Shown here piece by piece: positions 13,714-21,615 of a DNA stretch of 23,926 nt (position 1 is the first letter of the stretch; each line of letters starts with the position of its first letter). Source of the DNA: Rhodobacteraceae bacterium UBA996 (GTDB lineage: Bacteria > Pseudomonadota > Alphaproteobacteria > Rhodobacterales > Rhodobacteraceae). The notes under the pieces were generated by a model. That model worked only from the letters and a program-made list of their open reading frames with translations, searched no databases and had not been told where the DNA came from. The position numbers and the translations under genes were made by a program. The stretch spans positions 1 to 23,926 of the forward strand of contig DBBA01000046.1 of assembly GCA_002291955.1 (NCBI GenBank), read 5' to 3'.

Positions 13714-15197
13714 GATGCGGCGTCCGTGAAGAGCGGGAACGACACGGCCAGCGACCAGGCCAGGATCAGCCCCAGCGCCACGCCCGCCGATACCGCGCCC
13801 GACCGGCGGGCGACCCAGCGGCCCATCAGGCCCATCGTCAGGAAATACAGCACGATGACGGGGGCGATGATCGCCAGGAAGAACAGCCGTTCGAGGTCCA
13901 GCGCGATGGCGAGGGCGAGCGAGGTCAGGAACGCCATGCGCGCGAGGATGCGGCGGCCAAGCCCTTCGCGCCCGGCGCGGGTGACCAGCGCGTCGGCCAC
14001 CATGAAGGGGATCGCGCCCAGCGCCAGCACCGCCAGCATCGCCCAGCGGTCGCCGGTGGGCCAGAAGCTGGCGCCGTAGCGGTCCAGCGCCATGCCGAAC
14101 ACCCCGATGCCGAAGGTCGCAAGCGCCAGCGTGGCGGTGGGCGACAGGCGCATGACCCGGACGCCCCACAGGTGCAGAAGTCCAAGCTGGATGGCGCCAT
14201 ACAGCGCCAGGTGCACCATCAGGTAATCCGCCACCAGCACCGGCAGCCAGCCGCGCGGGGCGAGTTGCGCGAGCAGGGGCGCGGCCAGCATCGGCAGGAT
14301 CAGCACCGCGGCGAAGCGGAGCGATGACAGGCGGCGGCGGTTTTCCGGCAGGTCGGGCAGGACCCGGGCCAGCGGCGCGGACAGGACCACGATGCTGGCC
14401 AGAAGCAGCAGAAGCCAGCCGCCCGTATCGGCCACGCGCGTGTCCGATGGGCGAGCGTAATAGGCATCCAGCCAATCGCGGGCCGCCGTCAGGCCGGTTT
14501 CGGACCACAGGACGGTGGCGTGTTCGGTGAACGGCGCCACCACCGCGCGGCGGGTGATGTCGCCGTTTGCGACCGTCACGCCTTCGGCGGCGCCGGGCTG
14601 GACCATGCCCAGCGCCTCGATGGCGAAGCCACGCAGGGCGCCCTCGCCCTGGCCGGTGATCATCAGGAGGTTCGGCGGGTGGGTTGCGGTAACGGCCTGG
14701 CTGAACATGGAAATCGCCACAACCGGGCCGACCAGCCCCGGTTCGGCGGCGGCCGCGGCGCGCACGATCACGTCGGTGGCCATCGAATGACCCAGAAGCG
14801 CCACGGGGGCGTCCAGCCCCGGCAGGGCGGCGGCGGCGCGGACGATCTTCAGCGTCTCGTCCACCAGCAGGCGGGTCGTACCATCCACGGCCGTCACGTC
14901 GCCCGACATCGGCCGGGGATTGCGTCCGTGGCCCTGAAAGTCGAACGCCACCACCCGGTAACCGGCGCGGGCGAGCGTCAGCGACCACGCCTCCATGATC
15001 TGGCGCGACCCGGCGAAACCGTGGGCGACCACCACCGCCGGGCCATCGGCGCCGGGCAGGGTGTAGAACGTCACCGGCGTGTCCAACACGTCGAAGCGGG
15101 TGATCTCCAGCCCCGCGCGGTCGCGTTCCAGCATGACCACGGCCAGCGCCGCCAGCGCCAGCCACAGGGCGGGCAGGAACCGCCGGACTTGCGTCAC
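13710..15197 (-). CDS. Alpha/beta-hydrolase fused to a polytopic membrane domain
   Basis: The 495-residue product has an N-terminal membrane anchor (about 7-23) and then an alpha/beta-hydrolase domain (about 40-245). This shows an oxyanion motif HGFAGS (59-64), FDFQGHGRN (85-93), the nucleophile elbow GHSMA (Ser138) and a likely catalytic His226 in FTEHAT. At the usual acid position the sequence reads ITGQGEG, so Glu185 may replace Asp. The second half (about 255-490) holds about eight hydrophobic helices of no family I recognise. With a single N-terminal anchor, the hydrolase domain would probably face the periplasm. The substrate is unknown, perhaps a lipid or ester. The GTG start overlaps the pdxJ stop and the stop overlaps acpS. 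Confidence 0.8.
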   Translation of the reverse strand: MTQVRRFLPALWLALAALAVVMLERDRAGLEITRFDVLDTPVTFYTLPGADGPAVVVAHGFAGSRQIMEAWSLTLARAGYRVVAFDFQGHGRNPRPMSGDVTAVDGTTRLLVDETLKIVRAAAALPGLDAPVALLGHSMATDVIVRAAAAAEPGLVGPVVAISMFSQAVTATHPPNLLMITGQGEGALRGFAIEALGMVQPGAAEGVTVANGDITRRAVVAPFTEHATVLWSETGLTAARDWLDAYYARPSDTRVADTGGWLLLLLASIVVLSAPLARVLPDLPENRRRLSSLRFAAVLILPMLAAPLLAQLAPRGWLPVLVADYLMVHLALYGAIQLGLLHLWGVRVMRLSPTATLALATFGIGVFGMALDRYGASFWPTGDRWAMLAVLALGAIPFMVADALVTRAGREGLGRRILARMAFLTSLALAIALDLERLFFLAIIAPVIVLYFLTMGLMGRWVARRSGAVSAGVALGLILAWSLAVSFPLFTDAAS

Positions 15198-15967
15198 GCG
15201 GCGGCGGTGCGCAGGCGGGCTGCGTCCATCACGCGGCGCATCTCGGCGATTGCCGGGACCAGCCCGCGAAAGATCGCCTCGCCGATCAGGAAATGGCCGA
15301 TGTTCAGTTCCATGATCTCGGGGATGGCCGCCACAGGCCCGGCGGTGTCATAGGTCAGACCGTGGCCCGCGTGGACCTCGAGCCCCAGACCGTGCGCAAG
15401 GGCCGCCATGCGGTCGAGCCGGTCGAGTTCCGCATCCCGCTCGGCAAAGCGGCCTTCGGCGTGCAGGTCGCAGTAGAGCCCGGTGTGCAGTTCCACCACC
15501 GCTGCGCCGATCCGCGCCGCGGCCTCGATCTGGCGGGCATCGGCGGCGATGAAGATCGACACGCGACACCCGGCATCGCGCAGGGGCGCGATGAAGTCGG
15601 CCAGACGGTTCTGGTCGGCGGCGACTTCCAGCCCGCCTTCGGTCGTGCGTTCCTCGCGCCGCTCGGGGACGATGCAGACGGCGTGGGGCCGGTGCCGCAG
15701 GGCAATCGCCTGCATCTCGGGCGTCGTGGCCATCTCGAAGTTCAGGGGCAGGCGCAGGGCGGCCATCAGCCCCTCAATGTCGGCGTCCGAGATGTGGCGG
15801 CGATCCTCGCGCAGGTGGGCGGTGATGCCGTCGGCGCCCGCATCCTCGGCCAGTTTCGCGGCGCGGATCGGGTCGGGGTAGGCGGACCCGCGGGCGTTCC
15901 GCACGGTGGCGACATGGTCGATGTTCACGCCAAGGCGGAGCGGGCCAAGGTAGGGGCGGGCGGTCAT
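15194..15967 (-). CDS. pdxJ: Pyridoxine 5'-phosphate synthase
   Basis: PdxJ condenses 3-amino-2-oxopropyl phosphate with 1-deoxyxylulose 5-phosphate to form pyridoxine 5'-phosphate, the ring-closing step of DXP-dependent vitamin B6 synthesis. The 257-residue TIM barrel carries the family signature RLGVNIDHVATVRNARG (residues 11-27), then GADGITAHLREDRRHI, FEMATTPEM, the loop PERREERTTEGG, and GAAVVELHTG, and ends with GHGLTYDT and EIMELNIGHFLIGEAIF. Start: ATG at 15967. It lies 30 bases after the DUF2062 gene and its stop overlaps the hydrolase start (GTGA). Confidence 0.96.
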   Translation of the reverse strand: MTARPYLGPLRLGVNIDHVATVRNARGSAYPDPIRAAKLAEDAGADGITAHLREDRRHISDADIEGLMAALRLPLNFEMATTPEMQAIALRHRPHAVCIVPERREERTTEGGLEVAADQNRLADFIAPLRDAGCRVSIFIAADARQIEAAARIGAAVVELHTGLYCDLHAEGRFAERDAELDRLDRMAALAHGLGLEVHAGHGLTYDTAGPVAAIPEIMELNIGHFLIGEAIFRGLVPAIAEMRRVMDAARLRTAAA

Positions 15968-15997
15968 GGTCAGTCCTTCTGTCGGTCGCTGCGCTAT

Positions 15998-16690
15998 CTA
16001 GTCCGCGTGGAAGCCACCGTCAGCCCCATCCGGTTTCGATCCGGTGTCCTGCGCGGCCAGCAGCGCCTCGGCACGGGCGGCAAGGGCACGGGCGCGGCGC
16101 TTCTCGGCCTTGCGGGCCTTGGCACGCTGGTAGGCATCGACAATCGGGATCGTGGCGTAATAGGCGATCAGCCCGCCCGCGATGCCCGCGGGGATCCCGC
16201 CCAGAAGGTAGGGCAGGAAGATCTGCCGCCAGAACAGCGTCAGCCGGTCCCATTCGGCGGGCTGGCCGGTGAACAGCGCCACGGAGTTGTCCCACAGCTG
16301 CGCGGTCGCATTGGCCGAATCGACGAAAACGGTGCGGATCGTCAGCTCGAAATCGTTGCCGAGCATGAAGTAACCGGCTTCCAGCGACGCCCAGGCATAG
16401 AAAGGCGTGGTGAAGGGGTTGGACAGGAACGTGCCCAGAAGTGCTGCGATCAGGTTGCCGCGGATGCCCCAGGCGATCAGCGCGGCCACGATGAACTGGA
16501 AGCCGGGGATCGGCAGGAACCCCACGAAGGCGCCCGCGAACATGCCCCGGGCGATCCGGTGCGGCGGATCGGGCAGACGGCGCAGGCGGTGCCAGGCGTA
16601 GCTGGTCGCGCGTTTCCAGCCGGCCGACGGCCAGAAGAATTCCGTCAGCCACTGGCGCCACGACAGGGGATCGCGCCGCTTGAACACCAC
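15998..16690 (-). CDS. DUF2062 family membrane protein
   Basis: This 230-residue membrane protein matches the DUF2062 family, whose role is not established to my knowledge. The core pattern RIARGMFAGAFVGFLPIPGFQF (about 47-68), written here only as landmarks, is followed by a helix with AALIAWGIRGN and by LGTFLSNPFTTPFYAW. A later hydrophobic stretch lies near residues 160-182. The C-terminus is a Lys/Arg/Ala-rich, probably helical tail (KARKAEKRRARALAARAEAL). Translation starts at GTG 16690 or the adjacent GTG 16687, with GGAGGG seven bases upstream. It sits between rsh and pdxJ with gaps of 18 and 30 bases, so co-transcription is likely. Confidence 0.88.
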   Translation of the reverse strand: MVFKRRDPLSWRQWLTEFFWPSAGWKRATSYAWHRLRRLPDPPHRIARGMFAGAFVGFLPIPGFQFIVAALIAWGIRGNLIAALLGTFLSNPFTTPFYAWASLEAGYFMLGNDFELTIRTVFVDSANATAQLWDNSVALFTGQPAEWDRLTLFWRQIFLPYLLGGIPAGIAGGLIAYYATIPIVDAYQRAKARKAEKRRARALAARAEALLAAQDTGSKPDGADGGFHAD

Positions 16691-16708
16691 CTTCTACCCT
16701 CCGGACCT

Positions 16709-18826
16709 TTACGGCTTGCGCGACGGGTCGCGGTAGCGGGCGATCGCGGCCACATCGCTTTCGGCCTCGAGCGCCAGCATGACCCGGTGCAGATGTTCGA
16801 CGTCCCGCAGATCTACGTCGATCAGAAGCCGATAAAAGTCCGGTTTCCTGTCAAGAAAATGAAGGTCCGAGATATTCGCCTTCTGTTCGCCGATCAGGGA
16901 ACAGAGCCGCCCGAGAACGCCCGCGTCGTTCACGATGGTCATGTCGATGGTGATGGTGTGGACGGCCGGGTGCTTGCCCGAGTGCCATTGCAGGTCCACC
17001 CAGCGGTCGGACTGGTCCTCGAACTCGGCCAGGACGGCGCAGTCGATGGCGTGCACGATCACGCCCTGGCCGCGATAGGCGATGCCGACGATGCGTTCGC
17101 CGGGGACCGGCTGGCAGCACTGCGCGCGGGTGAAGGTCTGCCCGCCGGTCAGGCCGACCACCGCGCGGCCGGGGTCGATCTCGTCGCCGCGTGCGGCAAG
17201 CTCGGGGTAGAGCGTTTCCACCACCTCGCGCGCGGCCAGTTCGGCCGACCCCAGCCGGGCCAGCAGTTCCGCCGACCCGTCGATGCCAAGCTGCTTGGCC
17301 GCGGTCGCCAGCGCCTTTTCGGTCGCCTTGCGGCCCACATGTTCGAACGCGACCCGCGCCAGTTCGCGGCCTAGCTTGATGAATCGCTCGCGGTCTTCCT
17401 CGCGCAGGGACTTGCGGATCGCGGCCTTGGCGCGGCCTGTCGTCACGATGTCGATCCAGGTGGCCTGCGGGCGCTGCCCCTCGGCGGTGATGATCTCGAC
17501 GCTCTGGCCGTTCTTCAGGCGCGTCCACAGGGGCACGCGGATGCCGTCCACCTTGGCGCCCACGCAGGAATTCCCGATGCGGGTGTGGATCGCATAGGCA
17601 TAGTCCAAGGGCGTCGCGCCCCGGGGCAGCTTCACCACGTCGCCCTTGGGCGAGAAGCAGAACACCTGGTCCTGGTACATCTCGAGCTTCACATGCTCGA
17701 GGAACTCGTCGTAGTCGTCGTCGGTCTCGAACCGTTCGGTCAGGCTTTGCAGCCACTTGGCCGGGTCCACGGCAAAGCGGTTCTCGGCGCGCTGGCCGTC
17801 GCGGTAGGACCAGTGCGCGGCGACGCCCGCCTCGGCCACCTCGTGCATCTCGCGGGTGCGGATCTGCACCTCGACCCGCTTGCCGTCGCGGCCCGACACG
17901 GTGGTGTGGATCGACCGGTAGCCGTTCGACTTGGGCTGGCTGATGTAGTCCTTGAAGCGGCCCGGCACCGCGCGCCAGCGCTGGTGGATCGCGCCGAGCG
18001 TGCGGTAGCAGTCGGATTCCGACCGGGTGATGATGCGGAAGCCGTAGATGTCGGACAGGCGGGAAAAGCCCTGCCCCTTTTCCTGCATCTTGCGCCAGAT
18101 CGAATAGGGCTTCTTGGCGCGGCCGAACACGTCGGCCTCGACCCCGGCGCGATCCAGTTCGGTGCGCACGTCGGCGGTGATCTTGTGCACCACATCGCCC
18201 GCCTCGCGCTGGAGGGTGATGAAGCGGCGGATGATGGAATTGCGCGCTTCGGGGTTCAGGACGCGGAAGGCCAGGTCTTCCAGCTCCTCGCGCATCCACT
18301 GCATGCCCATCCGGCCTGCAAGGGGGGCGAAGATGTCCATCGTCTCGCGCGCCTTCTGGGCCTGCTTGGCGGCGGGCAGCGACCGGATCGTGCGCATGTT
18401 GTGCAGCCGGTCGGCGAGTTTCACCAGGATCACCCGCAGGTCCTTGGACATCGCCATGAACAGCTTGCGGAAGTTCTCGGCCTGCTTCGTCTCGGTCGAG
18501 GACAGTTGCAGGTTGGTCAGTTTGGTGACGCCGTCCACCAGTTCGGCGATCTCGTGGCCGAACGCGCGCTCGACCTCGGTGTAGGTGGATTTCGTGTCCT
18601 CGATCGTGTCGTGCAGCAGGGCCGTGACGATGGTGGCGTCGTCGAGCTTCTGTTCGGTCAGGATCGCGGCGACGGCGATGGGGTGGGAGAAGTACGGCTC
18701 GCCCGAGCGGCGGAACTGCCCCTCGTGCATCCGGCGGCCATAGTCGTAGGCCTGCCGGATCAGCGCCTCGTTGGTGCGCGGATTGTAGTTGCGGACCAAG
18801 GCGACCAGGTCATCGACGTCGATCAT
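16709..18826 (-). CDS. rsh: Bifunctional (p)ppGpp synthetase/hydrolase (RSH)
   Basis: This long RSH enzyme makes and degrades the stringent-response alarmone (p)ppGpp. It has 705 residues. The N-terminal HD hydrolase domain has YFSHPIAVA and LLHDTIEDT with His72-Asp73. The synthetase domain has DIYGFRIITRS and RFKDYISQPKSNGYRSIHTT; the RxKD motif at 290-293 is the form found in bifunctional enzymes, as opposed to the ExDD of RelA. A TGS domain follows, near HTRIGNSCVGAKVDG, and an ACT domain lies at the C-terminus, near AVHTITIDMTIVNDAG. I chose ATG 18826 because MIDVDDLVALVRNYNP matches the family N-terminus. A GTG at 18880, overlapping the rpoZ stop, would add 18 residues. The rpoZ-rsh order is conserved. 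Confidence 0.96.
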   Translation of the reverse strand: MIDVDDLVALVRNYNPRTNEALIRQAYDYGRRMHEGQFRRSGEPYFSHPIAVAAILTEQKLDDATIVTALLHDTIEDTKSTYTEVERAFGHEIAELVDGVTKLTNLQLSSTETKQAENFRKLFMAMSKDLRVILVKLADRLHNMRTIRSLPAAKQAQKARETMDIFAPLAGRMGMQWMREELEDLAFRVLNPEARNSIIRRFITLQREAGDVVHKITADVRTELDRAGVEADVFGRAKKPYSIWRKMQEKGQGFSRLSDIYGFRIITRSESDCYRTLGAIHQRWRAVPGRFKDYISQPKSNGYRSIHTTVSGRDGKRVEVQIRTREMHEVAEAGVAAHWSYRDGQRAENRFAVDPAKWLQSLTERFETDDDYDEFLEHVKLEMYQDQVFCFSPKGDVVKLPRGATPLDYAYAIHTRIGNSCVGAKVDGIRVPLWTRLKNGQSVEIITAEGQRPQATWIDIVTTGRAKAAIRKSLREEDRERFIKLGRELARVAFEHVGRKATEKALATAAKQLGIDGSAELLARLGSAELAAREVVETLYPELAARGDEIDPGRAVVGLTGGQTFTRAQCCQPVPGERIVGIAYRGQGVIVHAIDCAVLAEFEDQSDRWVDLQWHSGKHPAVHTITIDMTIVNDAGVLGRLCSLIGEQKANISDLHFLDRKPDFYRLLIDVDLRDVEHLHRVMLALEAESDVAAIARYRDPSRKP

Positions 18827-18876
18827 TCCGTCCGCCGTTTCCGGGGCGCGCGCGCTGGACCCGCCGCCCCGTCCGG

Positions 18877-19230
18877 TCACTCCCGGCCCTGGGCTTCCAT
18901 GAGGGCGCGCAGCAGCCGCTCCTCGGACATGTCGTCATCCCGCGGACGATCGACCTCGGCGCCCATCAGAAGCGCCATGCGGTCTTCCTCGGGTTCGTCC
19001 ACCTCGATCTGGGTCTGGTGGCTGGCGATCATGCGTTCGCGCAGGTCATCGGCCTGCTGCGTTTCCTCGGCGATCTCGCGCAGGGCAAGCACCGGGTTCT
19101 TGTCGTTGTCGCGCGCGATGGTGGGCGCGGAACCCGCCGTGACTTCGCGGGCGCGATGGGCGGCCAGAAGCACCAGATCGAAGCGGTTCGGCACCTTGTC
19201 AACGCAATCTTCGACCGTCACGCGGGCCAT
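18877..19230 (-). CDS. rpoZ: RNA polymerase omega subunit
   Basis: Omega helps assemble and stabilise RNA polymerase and, in many bacteria, forms part of a (p)ppGpp-binding site. The 117-residue product begins MARVTVEDCVDKVPNRFDLV, followed by LAAHRAREV and the helix VLALREIAEETQ, the standard omega core. An acidic C-terminal tail (about 80-117, DEPEEDR, DRPRDDDMSEE) extends beyond the core. The ATG at 19230 is preceded by AAGGAACG. Being directly upstream of rsh puts a (p)ppGpp target and its synthetase in one transcription unit. Confidence 0.96.
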   Translation of the reverse strand: MARVTVEDCVDKVPNRFDLVLLAAHRAREVTAGSAPTIARDNDKNPVLALREIAEETQQADDLRERMIASHQTQIEVDEPEEDRMALLMGAEVDRPRDDDMSEERLLRALMEAQGRE

Positions 19231-19264
19231 GGGGCGTTCCTTCCTGACACAAGGATGACGCCTG

Positions 19265-19293
19265 CAGATATTGACTGCGGCCGGAACATTCAA
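19265..19293 (-). promoter_or_regulatory. Possible rpoZ promoter
   Basis: On the minus strand TTGAAT (19288-19293) and TATCTG (19265-19270) are 17 bases apart and lie about 35 bases before the rpoZ ATG. A CCGGAA/TTCCGG inverted repeat (19281-19286 and 19301-19306) brackets the -35, which could be a regulator site or chance in GC-rich DNA. Confidence 0.45.
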
Positions 19294-19370
19294 CCGGTAT
19301 TTCCGGCGGCCGCGCCCGAAAATCGCCACGGGCCGCGATGAATCCGGGCAGCTGCCGCGTTGACTGGGTG

Positions 19371-19387
19371 CCGGGGATGCACCCCGG
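19371..19387. repeat. Small hairpin upstream of the VPLPA gene
   Basis: CCGGGG (19371-19376) and CCCCGG (19382-19387) form a six-base stem with loop ATGCA, about 60 bases before the VPLPA-CTERM gene. Its role is unknown. I found no convincing promoter for the downstream gene here. Confidence 0.3.
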
Positions 19388-19448
19388 TCACCGGTCAGAA
19401 GGGCCCCCGCGGCCCCTGCGCGACCCCTGGACAGGACTGGACCCATTC

Positions 19449-20165
19449 ATGCGCGCGCTTCTTGTGGCCGCCGTTCTTGGCGCTATCGGCCAGGTCGCTT
19501 CGGCCGCGACCTTCTCGATCCCGCCTGCCGGGCAGTTCGGCACATTCCAGGCCGGCGCCGCCGGCGACATCCTTGCCATCGACGCCGGGACCTTCGGCGT
19601 CACGGCACCGCTCCACGTCCAGTCGGGCGTCTTCGGCAATGCGGGCCAGGCCAACGTGGGTGCCGACGACCCCACGGTGATCGGAACTAGCGTGAACGTC
19701 GTCGTGATCCAGAACTTCGACAACAACGACACGAACGGCTTCCCGGCGAACTGGGATGCCAGCTGGAACGCGCGCACGGCGCTGCGGGCGATCTCGGCCA
19801 ATACCGACGGCGACCGCCCCGGCTTCTTCCTGTACTGGAACGAGGGGCTGGGGGTGAACCGGCTGTTCGCCACGTCGAACCTGAACGATGGCGACGCGGC
19901 GCTGACGCTCTTGTTCACGCTGCAGTCGCAGACACTGACGGGCGTTCCGGGCGCCTTCGACCTGAACCTTGCGAACGGCGATCCGACGCGGACCGACCTG
20001 TTCGGCGAGGCGAACGCGAACCAGCGGCAGCTGGCCAGTTTCACGTCCGCCAACTTTGCCTTCTCGGACCAACCGACCCCCGTTCCGCTGCCCGCGAGTC
20101 TTCCCCTGCTCGTGGCGGCGCTTGTCGGGCTTGGGGCGGCACGGCGCTTGCGCCGGGCACCCTGA
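19449..20165 (+). CDS. VPLPA-CTERM sorting-domain surface protein
   Basis: This is a secreted protein of 238 residues. A signal peptide MRALLVAAVLGAIGQVASA precedes a mature part of about 190 residues rich in Asn, Asp, Ala and Thr and without cysteine. The C-terminus has the tripartite VPLPA-CTERM signal: the motif VPLPA (212-216), a hydrophobic helix and a basic tail RRLRRAP. Such tails are recognised by exosortase-type transpeptidases, and family members are often surface or exopolysaccharide-linked proteins. No exosortase gene is in this window. The central domain is not one I recognise. I chose ATG 19449 because the signal peptide begins there. The sigma/anti-sigma pair follows after 154 bases, which suggests but does not prove shared control. 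Confidence 0.85.
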   Translation: MRALLVAAVLGAIGQVASAATFSIPPAGQFGTFQAGAAGDILAIDAGTFGVTAPLHVQSGVFGNAGQANVGADDPTVIGTSVNVVVIQNFDNNDTNGFPANWDASWNARTALRAISANTDGDRPGFFLYWNEGLGVNRLFATSNLNDGDAALTLLFTLQSQTLTGVPGAFDLNLANGDPTRTDLFGEANANQRQLASFTSANFAFSDQPTPVPLPASLPLLVAALVGLGAARRLRRAP

Positions 20166-20174
20166 GACCCGCAT

Positions 20175-20269
20175 GAGGTGGCGCGACAGATGCGGGGCGT
20201 ATGTTCCCGTCCCGAGTGTCGTGTGTGCCGTTCGCGCGTATGGTCTGTCCGCGTGTGTCGTGCCACCTC
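20175..20269. repeat. 14-bp inverted repeat between VPLPA and sigma genes
   Basis: GAGGTGGCGCGACA (20175-20188) pairs with TGTCGTGCCACCTC (20256-20269). The single DNA mismatch would be a G-U pair in RNA, so a transcript could form an unbroken 14-bp stem around a 67-base loop. It begins nine bases after the VPLPA stop and ends 50 bases before the sigma-factor ATG. It may be a terminator, a processing site or a regulatory leader. No T-tract follows. Confidence 0.55.
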
Positions 20270-20319
20270 CATCGACCTGTGCTAGACGGCGCGCAGTCCG
20301 CAACGAACCACGCGGTGCC

Positions 20320-20829
20320 ATGGACCACAGCGCGCTCCGACGGGACCTCATCGACCTCTTGCCGCGGCTGCGACGCTTTGCGTCGACGCTGGTTGCAAGT
20401 GCGGCCGATGCCGACGACCTGGTGCAGATCGCCTGCCTGCGCGCCATCGAACGGCCGGACAGCTTCCTTCCCGGAACGCGGCTGGATGCCTGGGTCTTCA
20501 CGATCCTGCGCAATGCCTGGCGTGACGACCTGCGCCGCCGGCGGGTGCGCGACGGGCAGGGCACCATCGACGCCGAGGCCGCATCCGAACTGGTGGACGC
20601 CAACGACGGGGCCGCCCATCTTGCCGAACGCGAGGTGCGGGATGCGGTGCTGGGCTTGCCCGAGGGATTGTCGAGCGTTCTCTTGCTGGTCAGCGTCGAG
20701 GGATATACCTATGCCGAGGCCGCGCGGATCCTGGACATTCCGGCCGGAACGGTGACGAGCCGGATCGCACGGGCACGGGCCATGCTGGCCACGTCGCTGG
20801 GCGAGGAGCGGGGCGGAGGGGCCCGATGA
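20320..20829 (+). CDS. ECF-type RNA polymerase sigma factor
   Basis: This alternative sigma factor of the extracytoplasmic-function type has 169 residues and only regions sigma-2 and sigma-4. Sigma-2 (about 10-75) has ADADDLVQIACLRAIE and the -10-binding stretch AWVFTILRNAWRDDLRRRR. Sigma-4 (about 105-160) has LPEGLSSVLLLVSVEGYTYAEAA and the helix-turn-helix part IPAGTVTSRIARARAML. The ATG at 20320 begins MDHSALRRDLIDLLPRLRRF, a normal ECF N-terminus; the ribosome-binding site is weak. The stop overlaps the anti-sigma start (ATGA), which would fix the ratio of the pair. The target genes and stimulus are not known. Confidence 0.93.
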   Translation: MDHSALRRDLIDLLPRLRRFASTLVASAADADDLVQIACLRAIERPDSFLPGTRLDAWVFTILRNAWRDDLRRRRVRDGQGTIDAEAASELVDANDGAAHLAEREVRDAVLGLPEGLSSVLLLVSVEGYTYAEAARILDIPAGTVTSRIARARAMLATSLGEERGGGAR

Positions 20830-21590
20830 CGGGGCTGTCCGACGAGACCCTGAATGCCTTTCACGACGGCGCCCTGCCCCCGGCCGAGATGCGCCGGATC
20901 GCGGCCGAGGTCGCCGGGAACGCCGACCTGCGCGACCGGCTGGCACGGCTGGCCGCCGCGGATGCCGCAGCGCGTGACCGGTTCGCGGCCGCGTTGCGCG
21001 ATCCGGTTCCGCTGGCCCTGGCCCGCGCGGTGGCCACGGCGCCTCCGCCGCGGACCCGGACCGGTTGGCGACAGACCGCAGCCGCGGCCGTGCTGGGCCT
21101 TCTAATCGGGGCAGGCGGGACGGCCTGGGTCGTCACGGGCCCCGCCCGCGCCCCGGCCGCACCCGACTGGGTTGCCCAGGTGGCCGACTATCACCGGGTC
21201 TACGCGGCCGAGGGTCGCCATCTGGTCGAGGTCGGCGCCGACGAGACACCCCATATCGAGGAATGGCTGGCCGGACGCATCGGCCGACCGTTCCGCGTTC
21301 CGGACCTGACGGGCGACGGCTTTGCGTTCCGCGGGGCGCGGCTGCTGGTCGCCGCGGCGGCTCCGGTGGCGCAACTGGTGTATGTGGGCGAGGATGGTGC
21401 GATCATCGCCCTGTGCCTGACCGCACGCCCCGGCGCGTCCGACGCCCCGCCCCGCCTGCAGGAGTTCGGCGACCTGACGGCGACCGTCTGGCGTCAGGCC
21501 GGGACGGCGGTCGTTCTGGTGACTCCGGCCGACCTGCCCGACCGGGACACCATCGCCGCGACCGCGCAAACGGCGCTCTGGCAGCTGTAG
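20826..21590 (+). CDS. Membrane anti-sigma factor (COG5662-like)
   Basis: This is the predicted inhibitor of the ECF sigma factor encoded just upstream and has 254 residues. The cytoplasmic N-terminus (about 1-80) shows the pattern of COG5662-type anti-sigma factors: LSDETLNAFHDGALPPAEMRRI, cited as landmarks, then a helix rich in Ala, Arg and Asp. One transmembrane segment lies at about 84-105 and a periplasmic domain of about 150 residues follows. The zinc-binding HxxxCxxC motif of ZAS anti-sigma factors is absent, so release is more likely through the periplasmic part or proteolysis than by a cysteine switch. The start overlaps the sigma stop by four bases, typical of such pairs. Confidence 0.85.
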   Translation: MTGLSDETLNAFHDGALPPAEMRRIAAEVAGNADLRDRLARLAAADAAARDRFAAALRDPVPLALARAVATAPPPRTRTGWRQTAAAAVLGLLIGAGGTAWVVTGPARAPAAPDWVAQVADYHRVYAAEGRHLVEVGADETPHIEEWLAGRIGRPFRVPDLTGDGFAFRGARLLVAAAAPVAQLVYVGEDGAIIALCLTARPGASDAPPRLQEFGDLTATVWRQAGTAVVLVTPADLPDRDTIAATAQTALWQL

Positions 21591-21615
21591 GACCGCGCGC
21601 CGGAAGCACGCGCAG

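Noticed and set aside
15293..17374. Open frame of 693 codons on the plus strand across pdxJ, DUF2062 and rsh
   Set aside because: It spans three well-recognised genes on the other strand and has no domain; it is a GC-driven shadow.
18827..18880. Upstream GTG start of rsh overlapping the rpoZ stop
   Set aside because: The 18 extra residues are Gly/Ser/Arg-rich and do not match the family N-terminus, whereas MIDVDDLVALV at 18826 does. The overlap keeps it possible.
19338..19448. Longer N-terminus for the VPLPA-CTERM protein
   Set aside because: The upstream part is Pro/Arg/Gly-rich and would bury the signal peptide that begins at 19449.
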